Positions 55,601-64,000 of a stretch of DNA of 64,000 bases are shown here, piece by piece; the first letter of the stretch is position 1; each line of letters starts with the position of its first letter. This DNA is from Toxotes chatareus. Lineage: Eukaryota; Chordata; Actinopteri; Toxotidae. The notes below the pieces were generated by a model, which saw nothing but the letters and a program-made list of their open reading frames with translations, did not search any database and had not been told where the DNA came from. The stretch lies in NCBI GenBank assembly GCA_016801885.1, contig CM028895.1, forward strand, positions 16,202,001 to 16,266,000, written 5' to 3'. The position numbers and the translations under genes are program-made.

Positions 55601-57959
55601 GCGGAAGGGGTGAGTTGTTACCTGCTATGTTACAAGCCACATAATCAGAACCATGGATCAAGTACTGAGATGAGATAAAACTGTAATCAGTAGTGATTAA
55701 ATGTCAAAATCTGGTATTCAGTTGCTGCTATGTTTCCAGTTATTGTGACAATGATTCGCATCCATCCTCAGCTGGATGAATTATCCTCCCCCCCAACCCT
55801 CCTGACTTCTGTCAAAACAAAAACTAGTCATTGACAATTGTATGTAGATATGATCAAACTTGTTTTTTGTCAATAGAAGCTGAACCAGTCTCACAAAGCT
55901 CTTGTGTTCGTTTTTGTTTGAGTGATAACATGCCAAGAAGACTTCCTCCCAGGGTGCATCTTCCAATTTGCTCAACCAAACAAAATTTGCATGTACAAGT
56001 AATTGAAAAGCTTGCGTCAGTCTCATATTGATGACTTGCTTTCCCATCGGGGTGCCGTGGCTAGATGAAGCATCAGAGGACCAGTCTAGATCTGATTGGT
56101 TGACCAAAGTGGGGAGTGTGGTACAACATGGGCGGGAAAAGCTGCTGTCACACATCAAAGGTGCAGCCATTGGAAATAGCCATGGCAACCAGTCTGCCTC
56201 ACCACGACATCGCCACAGAGGGCAAAAACACTGTGAGAGGTCTTTTAGGATGTTTCATGATACGTCTGATCCACAGGGATAAAGGAGAGCTAAGAAAAAT
56301 CAGAAGGAGGTGTCGGGCACCAAGCCCTTTGAACTTTGTTTGACCGTTTGATCACATGTCAGCATGTTAAAAATGCATTACAGCGAAACGGCTGTTGTTT
56401 ACAAGATGTGTATATCTGATGCTTACTGTGACACACTTCCAATTTAGTCCTCACTAATACTAATACTAATATTACAAAATGGACTGGTCTTCAGAATTCG
56501 GACATTTCTTTAACCTGATACCAAGAACTGAGCAAACGAAACATCATAATAAAGAAAACTATTTTCTGAAAAGAGGAGCAGTCCTTCAAAGGGAGAAACC
56601 CGTGCCTCCCAGTCTGCAAGCCTCTGCTGTGCTCAAGCACCTTTGTGCAAGATAATGCAACAAAGATGCAATGACTTCTGTAAAGAAGTCTGTGATACCG
56701 TGTGCTCTCTGCCACCGCTTTTCAATAAGAATGAAGCAGCATAACAGCATTGATCAAGGTAAAGCTTTAGAGCTGGTCGTGAACAAGAAAACTGGATAGA
56801 AATCTCTTTGCTGTATGTTGGCCACATACTTTTCCAGCTGATAAGGATTGCCCTCGTTTTGCAACATCAACCACTATTATTTATTATTATTATTATAACC
56901 GCATATTTTTCTTTAAAAGTGTTGGTATATTCAAGGACACTCACTCAGACTTGAGGGTTATATGTCGATGAAATTCAGATGCACAATGCAAAAGCAACAA
57001 GAATGGACCACAGGACATGTAACCTGAGAGGAGTTTTTGCAACTGCAGGACCACATGAAAACTAAATGGGAAAGTGGGAGGAAAAGTGATCTAAAAGCCT
57101 GAAAGGTAGAGAATGGAAAATGATTTCTTTTTTTTTTTTTTTTAATGGGCTAAAACTGGCGAAACTACCAACTGGTTCCCTGAAGCACGAATACTGACCA
57201 GTGGAGTAAGTTACTCTAAACAGCCAGAATTCATAGCTGTAAAAATAAAAACCCTTCTCATAAGGTCTGTACAGGCCACCCACCATTGCAGCAATCACTG
57301 ACTGGATCATTTTCACAATGTAATTGCTTCATTATTTGCTGATGAGCATATAATGAGTTGTGGAAGTTTTCCACACAGTAAAAGGTGAGCTTGTCAGCGA
57401 CACTGCCACATGTTGCTCACACATCTCAGATGTGTTCGGATCCACGTGCCTACTGTAAAATCCCTGTGGGCAAAAATGAAGCAACCTGGCAGCAGGAGCA
57501 ATTTTAAAACCCATTTTGGTGAGGATATTGAGAGACATAAAAAGTGCAAGGTGATTTTTTTTTGTAAAATGTGCTTAATATCTGATGAATTGTTTGACAG
57601 GTGATTGCTTTGCTGAATTTGATAACAGAAATCCATGTGGTTAAAGTGGTATGGGACAGAAGAGCAGCAAAAGCCAAAAACATCCGCACCTACTTTATCA
57701 TATAATACATATGAGAGCAAGACTGAAGCTGGATTTATAATCAGTGCAAGGGGTCAGTGGGAGCCCTGCTATAAATACCTATAGCATAGATTTTGAGCCA
57801 TGGTTGAGTGTTGTGTTTCACTGATAGTGCCTCCACAATGCTAGACTCAGGTATTGTACATGATTGGACTGTAGGGTGCTTTAATTGTATTTTTCACAGT
57901 AACTCTTTCATTTACTTTTTGTTTTTACTGATACAGGTATAAATGTTTTTCATCACCAT
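52691..57959. other. non-coding DNA, no gene seen
   Basis: Holds a (GGT)n run at 53562-53592, (TTA)n at about 56872-56896, a T16 run at 57128-57143 and CA-rich DNA at 54640-54720. The 135-codon minus frame at 55781-56188 and the 131-codon plus frame at 54929-55324 have no recognised domains. The stretch 53640-53830 is non-repetitive, AT-rich with homeodomain-like TAATTA words, and may be conserved non-coding DNA. Confidence 0.5.
53562..53592. repeat. (GGT)n trinucleotide microsatellite
   Basis: About seven GGT units flanked by GAT units; there is no open coding context around it. Confidence 0.9.
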
Positions 57960-58265
57960 CTTCGCCATCTTAGTTTAGTGCGTTTACATGCTAACATTTG
58001 CTAATGAGCAGTAACAACAAAGTAAATGTAATGTGTAGATGCTGAGAAATTTCACTGGATGCACAAAAAGTTTGACCTGCTGGTGGCGCAAGAGGAAAAG
58101 TCAGGGGATCACCAAAGTCATTAAGATTCATCATCAGTGGACCATGAATGTCTGTATGAAATTTCACGTCAATCTATCTAGTTATTGGAGAGATATTTGC
58201 GTCTGGACCAAAATGATGGACCGACTAACCACCAGACTAATATCACCATCCCTAGAGCCAGACCG
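57960..58265 (+). repeat. percomorph dispersed repeat ('CCATGAATGTCTGTA' family)
   Basis: Runs in the family order: 'ACATGCTAACATTTGCTAAT', 'TGGTGGCGCAAGAGGAAAAG', 'TCAGGGGATCACCAAAGTCA', 'GACCATGAATGTCTGTATGA', 'AATTTCACGTCAATC', 'GAGAGATATTTGCGTCTGG', 'ATCCCTAGAGCCAGACCGCT'. The same family supplies the inner motif of copy A at 39414-39484, in opposite orientation. The 76-codon frame at 58039-58269 lies wholly in the repeat and is not a gene. The class of the element is unknown to me. Confidence 0.75.
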
Positions 58266-58269
58266 CTAA

Positions 58270-60529
58270 CTTGACAAAAAAAAAAAGAAAGGGGGGATTA
58301 CATAACTATTCTAACATTCTAACATTCAATTATTGTCATATGAATAGCCCGAAACTCATGAGTAGCTCCAGCACACATCAATAACCAAAGACTGCCGGCG
58401 TTTGTAATAATGGGGTGCTCACAACAAAGCATACTGGTCCTATTTGGGATGATTACTGGCGCTACATATTGAAGAGATCTGTTCCTTGCTTCAAATTTAA
58501 GGTGAGAAAAAAATGAATCCTCCAGCAGAGGTGGGAGACATTATATCAGTTGGGGTGACCGACCACAAATCAACTGTCATCTCCTTCCAGGGGACGACGG
58601 ATCATTTCTTTGCCTTCGCTGATAGCATGGGACAAGAATGAAGGACAGCGCTCTCCCATTTAGCTTCCTCAAATGGAACAGGCTCATTATTCCTCCATGA
58701 CCAATTATAGTGGACTTAAGAGGCTGCAGTCTTTACTGGCTTTGGACAGTAAAGTGCCACTGTGCTAACCCCCCTGTGTTTCACAAAAGAGAGGAAAAAG
58801 CTGTGAGCATCAAAGGCGGCAAAGATAAAGGCCTTCCACACGCTCACCGACACCCAAACTTGTGCACAGTAACAGTAGATTCTCTCAAAGAAAACCTCTC
58901 ATGGATACACAAACACATGTAAATATGTAAAGATATGCACAGAACCGCATGTGTATGTACATGCTTTTCCCCACAGAGACACACATACAAAGCTGCCATG
59001 GCGCCTGAAACTGCTAATTGGCTCAAAACTAATCCCAGCTCTGTGTGTCTGCTGATACAACTCCTGTTCAACAGAGATGAAGCCCACTGCTTTTAGTCCA
59101 ACACACTGGACGAGGTAACAAAGTCTGAGTCCTTTCCAGAACAAAACATTTAGTCATCTACATGACAAAAGGGGGAAATGAACGAGAGGTTGTTTTTTTT
59201 CACATTTTTCACAAAATTAAAGCCATCACCTGAAGCCACAGCAAAAATCTAAAGGGGAAGACGTTTCTCATGTACCCTCCAACTTTAATGTGGTCAAAAC
59301 CAATACATTTTTATCTTTAGCCAGTAAATTTAATGCATTTTTAATAGGAATTTTATCTGATGTGCAAATTTGGGTGAGCTAAATAATAAATGCTCTATGT
59401 TTCAGTCTTATAACTCTCATTCCTAGTGGAAAAAAAAGCATTTTTTCTTTTTCTTTCTGACAATGAATGGATAAATCAACGCATTACTCTATGTTTTTCT
59501 TATTGTCAACAAATCCACCAAACCAATAATGAATTTCTAGTCTGTTGCCACTCAGCCTCAAATCCACTGGCTCATCCTGAGGAAGAAAAACTTCAAAAAT
59601 GGGTCACAAATATAAAGTTTTCCCTTTTAAAAAGGACTAAGTAGTTGCCTAAAACATCCGGGCATTGTAGTTTTTAAATGCTAACCAAACAGGAGAAAAT
59701 AATGCGGACACAGTATCATAGCCGTCTGTAGAATGGAATTCAGTCCATGTATACACTGTGTCTGGCATAGACATTTCTGTGTGGCTGAATCCCACAGAAT
59801 ACAGGAGGAGATGGGAGAGAGAATCAGTTACAGAATAGAGACAGACTGAGAGAGACAATGGCAACACTCAGACACAGACACGTATATCCTGTCAAACAAA
59901 GCACTTTATATTCAACATTTCCCCTGGAACATCTTGTTGATAGAATATTGACTGTCTGACATAGCGTACTGTACGCTCTCGTGTACTTTACTGTTGTTTA
60001 TATACAGTACTTTATAACCTAGTTTTTAGTTACTATGGTTACCGCTTGCTCAGTGGATGAATGTCTCCCTGCCAGGGAGAGGGAGAGAGAGAGAGAGAGA
60101 GAGAGAAATGTGCGCTGTGAATGTATTTGCCAAAAATCAATTGAATCTTGTGATTTAGTTCAAATGGAATAAGATTTTCATTTGCTTTGTTGTTCTCCAC
60201 TTAAAAGACAAAACAAAGCACATCCACACCGGCAAAACACAAAATAACAGAATTATCCAAAAGCAGAGACACAGCACTACCAGTGATGTTCAATATCCAG
60301 CTTAAATTTATGTTGTTTTATTTTTATATTATCTGCCTTGGAACCACAAGGATGGTAGCCCAACACCTGGACAGAGAAAACCCTGATAACAATTCAAGCA
60401 CTGACTGAGTGAATGAATGGCATCTAACAGTGAATTAAGCTGAACTTGCTAAGTAAATGGAGAGGGTATGGTGTAACCACATATCCACCCCAGCTACAAA
60501 CTTGACCCACACCAGTTTGCCCAGTTGTG
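58270..60529. other. non-coding DNA, no gene seen
   Basis: Contains an A-run at 58278-58288 and a (GA)n array at 60076-60107. The short frames are not recognisable. Confidence 0.6.
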
Positions 60530-60780
60530 TGGCTCTCTGGACTACAGGTCAGTCCAGTAATGCTGCCATTGGTTAAGAGCTGCCTCAAAGAGAGGCCACA
60601 ATATTTAGTGGTTAATTACTCTAAATCCAGCAATATTATTTTACATACAGAGGTCCCACAGCACTGTGTCCTATACCCAGTTCTTTTTCCCATTTACACA
60701 AACAACATAACTCGTACTGATTAGCTGACAAACCGAAAACAACCCTGCATTAAAATGCAAGAGGCTTTGCTGGTTGGTGT
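60530..60780 (+). pseudogene. non-LTR (LINE) reverse transcriptase fragment
   Basis: Non-LTR reverse transcriptases copy RNA at a nicked target. The open stretch 'LVKSCLKERPQYLVVNYSKS' is followed by 'LHTEVPQHCVLYPVLFPIYT' and 'NNITRTD'. This lines up with the conserved block 'GVPQGCVLSPLLFxxYTNDI' that precedes the catalytic YADD box in fish LINEs of the CR1, L2 and Rex type. Past the TAG at about 60722-60724 the frame continues 'IKMQEALLVG', where 'LKYADDTALVG' is expected, so the YADD aspartates are lost. Only about 80 residues survive; no endonuclease or 3' tail was identified, and the clade cannot be fixed. Confidence 0.6.
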
Positions 60781-61653
60781 TGTTTCAGGTTCTGGTGAGA
60801 CATGAAATATGATCCAAGAGGCCCGGTTTGAGTAATGGATCTATAAGTTTGAAGGTTAATTAGACACCAGAACGCTGCACAGTGGTTTATAATACTCTGA
60901 GAGATGAATTTAAAAAAAAAAAAAAAAAAAACAGAGTCTATTTCCTGGGTCCAGGAAACACACTCTGCCCATGAGAAACTTCATAGACCCTGCTTAACTA
61001 CTCCTCCTCCACCAGCTTATCAGACCAAACTAAAGTGAGGACCAGGTCATGCAACAATCCTTATGAGTTATTACAAAAGCCAGTTTAAATTCAGCAGTTA
61101 TTCATACACACTTCAGTAAATTCTACCACACTCAATTTTTCAACTCTGGAAGGTTATTGTCAAATATGCCATTCATGGAAGGAATGTGTACTTGCAAGTA
61201 TTTGATTGGTCGCCTCACAGACTTATAACATGATGTTGCATTGCAGCATAAGTCTGGCCAAGTTCAACCCCTCTCAGACTGACCTTGCCTTTTTTTTCTC
61301 TCTGCTGGAGCGCTCTGCATTGGCATCCCCACTACATTGCTGCTGTTTTTTGTTTTTTTTTTTTCACACCTGGTTGGTCTACAGTCAGCCTAACAACAGG
61401 CGATGCCACCCACTTTTTGAACCTCTGTAACTGAAAGGTTGTAGAGCCGGGGATGCCTTTAGATAGTTGGTCATTGAAATAGACAGACTGCTGCCGTTTG
61501 CTGGAATATGTCATCTAAGGAGAGACATTTTAGCAGTTCTTTATAACTCACTCAGTGAATTTGTCATCACTTTCACTATCACATCCTGATTCATCTTTAT
61601 CTTTATCTTTCTTGAATCACCAGCCATTCAAGTTACTGTAAGAATCAGGCAGC
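60781..61653. other. non-coding DNA, no gene seen
   Basis: Contains an A20 run at 60912-60931 and a T-rich run at about 61346-61364. The A20 lies about 130 bp after the LINE fragment, but I cannot show it is that element's tail. Confidence 0.55.
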
Positions 61654-61976
61654 TGTTGCTGTAGAGGCCAGGAACACAGGGAAAGGACCCAAATGCAGAC
61701 ACTCCAGCAGGCAGGTTAAGTAAAGATGTCTTAATAACAAAAACTGGCTCACAGGCTGAGTGGTAGAGAAACTAGAGTCCAGGCAGACGGGAACAAAACG
61801 CAGAACCATGAACAAAAGCACAAGGAAGGGGTGGACAATCACAAAGGCAGGAAAACACAGACACAGGAAGTAAAACCATAACGGATACACAAGGAATGCA
61901 ACTTCAAAATAAAACAGGAAACACTAAACAGACTGAAGAATCAAAAAAGAAGACACTGGAGGAGCTGATCACGACA
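61654..61976 (-). mobile_element. solo LTR, gypsy-type, copy 2 with candidate 5-bp target duplication
   Basis: On the plus strand it begins TGTTGCTGTAGAGG and ends GGAGCTGATCACGACA (TG...CA rule met on that strand; the reverse complement starts TGTCGTGATCAGCTCC). The flanks are GCAGC (61649-61653) and GCACC (61977-61981), a 5-bp duplication with one mismatch. From about 61828 to 61976 it shares most sequence with the end of the 51728-52181 LTR, while the other half differs. That pattern suits two subfamilies with a common U3 part. No internal region is present. 323 bp. Confidence 0.75.
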
Positions 61977-64000
61977 GCACCCAGTCCCCACTATCCCTCA
62001 TCACACAGGATGCTTCACACCATCTTCATAACTCAATGAATGTTGTTCTTAACTGTGCATGTATGTCTTTTGTTTTGTTTTTTTGTTTTTATCACAGTGT
62101 GATCTATATTCAGCTGCACTATGTTATAGCGTGATATGTCGTTTACATGAGAGCCGTATGGGAGGTAACAATGGTCCACCATGAGGTAAGACAGTCCAGC
62201 TGAAGATCAGGATTTTTCCTTTGTGACCTTTAGTGTTATGATCTAAATTTTTAATAGTGCTTACTGCTCTGACTCCAACAAGAAATTCTCTTTTTCTTGC
62301 ATCTTCTGCAGGGAGGTCAAAGGTTAGGTTCAACTATTGGAACAACTACCCTGAAGCTGCTGGAGATGTGGAGACCCAACGTCTTGCTTGAGGACGATTC
62401 AGCAGCATGGACGCTTGTGGACCCGAGAGCTAAAATGAGGGTCCTGCTTTCGAAATGTGTATGTGCATGTTTCTGTTTGTGTCTAAATGATTAGAGCACT
62501 AGCCTAATGATGCTGCTTATAAACCAGGGCAAAATGAGGTTAAGTGCCCACTTACAAATGTAGAGGCTGATGACAAATGGCTGTGACCTTGGCAGACTAC
62601 ACAACAGGAAAAAGTCTGGGATCATGCCCATCCAGATATTATGCACATTCATTATGAATAAAAGAGAGAGTAGATTATTATTAGGTGACAGTAGGTCTGC
62701 AAGTGTGATCACTTAATATCTAAACTCTCAGTTCATGAATAACCTTTATTTGAATATTACCAATACATTTCCATGGAAACAGATCTCATACTTACCTGAA
62801 AAAAACAACAGTAAGTTACATAAAGTGATTACTTGCTCCAGCATCCTATATAAATTAATATATTCCACAGATTCAGTTTTCAGTATGATTTAGCTCATTT
62901 ATCACTATATATATATATGTTTAGAGAAAGTTATGAAACACTCAGACATTTTTTTCCCTAATAAGATCATCTGGGATATGTTTTCTTATTCAGAATTTTA
63001 CTCCCTATGTAAACTGAGTCTCTAATCTGACAGGATGTGCGACTAAAACCAGAATTAAGAGAGAGGATTATATCTTTCCTTTTGCTTTTAGTTGAATTTA
63101 AAACAGTACTTCACAAACTTAGCATTACATGCAAACTTTATCCTTGTCCTTGCGTCTAACCACAATTATCCACAATGCATCTGTCAGAGATTCAGGTGTG
63201 TTAGGCTACTAGCAGCTAATGTAACCTTGAGCTGCTAGCCTCAAACAGACATGAGGAAGTCTGCTAAGCTCAAGTCTTTGAGACTTCACACTACTCACAC
63301 TACCACTTTTCTTCATTTTCAGTCCTCAGACCCAACCGACCCTGACTTACATGACATTGCTAGAGGCAGTTTATTGCATTTCGTGCAGCTCCTACTGGAC
63401 CCACCAAACATTTTATACAACTTTTTTCACACACAGACTAGCACCCCACAAGACCTGGAAACAGACTTTGTTGTGTGACATGAATGAGACTGAAATGCTT
63501 TCTGTGATGCATTAAAACATATTATGATACACTTGTATTTAACTGTTTTAGAGCTTGATTTTGTGTATGTTGCCTGCATTTGATTAAGTTTGATTTAAAC
63601 ATAAAACTTATGTCAACTCTTCACATGAAATCGAATTAGCATATCTCCCAAAATGTTGAACTATTCACTGAAGATTTGCAAACTTTGGAAGTGAACTCAC
63701 CCGTTCAAGAGAAGACCAGACCATAGAATCACCTCAGTATAGCAAACTGCCTCCTTTCCACATAACATCCAGGGAGTGAGAAAGTGATACTAGACAATGA
63801 GCATTAGTCCAACACCAAAAGAACACCCTCACAGCTAAATGAAAATAAAACTCAAAGGATATGCCTGTAAATGTGGTAGTTTTGTGTAGAAGATTGGTGA
63901 AAATGATGTGAACCAGACCACAGAAAATTGTGTACTCTCCCACTGCCAGGAACTATTTTCCATAGCAGGTGAAAATTGCAGACAGAAGGAGGCCATGTAT
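61977..64000. other. non-coding DNA, no gene seen
   Basis: Includes a T/G-rich run at about 62068-62090 and (TA)n at 62906-62918. A pyrimidine tract ending 'TTGCATCTTCTGCAG' at 62297-62311 precedes a 61-codon open stretch (62312-62494), an exon-like coincidence noted as a finding. No gene is recognised up to the window end. Confidence 0.5.

Noticed and set aside
55781..56188. 135-codon minus frame
   Set aside because: Unrecognised protein, no splice signals or repeat family found; the high Leu/Ser content is not diagnostic.

Overview
The window looks like euchromatic, gene-poor DNA from a teleost fish, probably a percomorph. It is AT-leaning and CpG-depleted, and it is dense in (CA/GT)n and (CT)n microsatellites. 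It carries decayed fish-type transposons: Tc1-like, Ty3/gypsy chromovirus, hAT/BED and a non-LTR reverse transcriptase. It also has several short dispersed repeats that I recognise from percomorph genomes, for example the family containing 'AGCATAAAGACTGGAAA'. I found no convincing host protein-coding gene, no rRNA or tRNA gene and no CRISPR array. Every open frame longer than about 100 codons is either transposon-derived or explained by low-complexity sequence or chance. The window is therefore most likely intergenic or part of a very large intron.

Layout. 1-17 kb: non-coding, with GT and CT microsatellites, one dispersed repeat near 5.6-6.2 kb and a perfect 16-bp hairpin at 15.8 kb. 17.1-18.9 kb: an internally deleted Ty3/gypsy chromovirus on the minus strand, with one near-complete LTR, an integrase/chromodomain remnant and a second LTR fragment. 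23.1-25.2 kb: a short palindromic repeat followed by a decayed hAT (ZBED-like) transposase on the minus strand. 26.5 kb: a long CA array. 30.6 kb: a possible isolated exon on the minus strand. 34.4-35.4 kb: a CpG-rich patch, a T25 tract and two short dispersed repeats. 37.0-38.1 kb: a Tc1-like element on the plus strand. 39.1-43.2 kb: two copies of a percomorph inverted-repeat element flanking a second, different Tc1-like element on the minus strand that keeps recognisable ends. 46.1 kb: a CTCF-like site. 47.8-48.2 kb: pyrimidine-rich DNA. 49.6 kb: a 115-bp CA array. 51.7-52.7 kb: a solo LTR plus a third copy of the percomorph element. 58 kb: another dispersed repeat. 60.5 kb: a LINE reverse transcriptase fragment. 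61.65 kb: a second solo LTR of the same family.

No genes work together here: the recognisable coding DNA is a fossil record of selfish elements. I did not find a new biological system. The most useful second-look items are the two solo LTRs with near-matching 5-bp flanks, the nested repeat cluster at 39-43 kb, the hAT fossil, the candidate exon at 30.57-30.69 kb, the CpG-rich patch at 34.4 kb and the candidate structural motifs (G-quadruplex, Z-DNA, hairpin). All family assignments come from reading and memory of the families, not from a database search.
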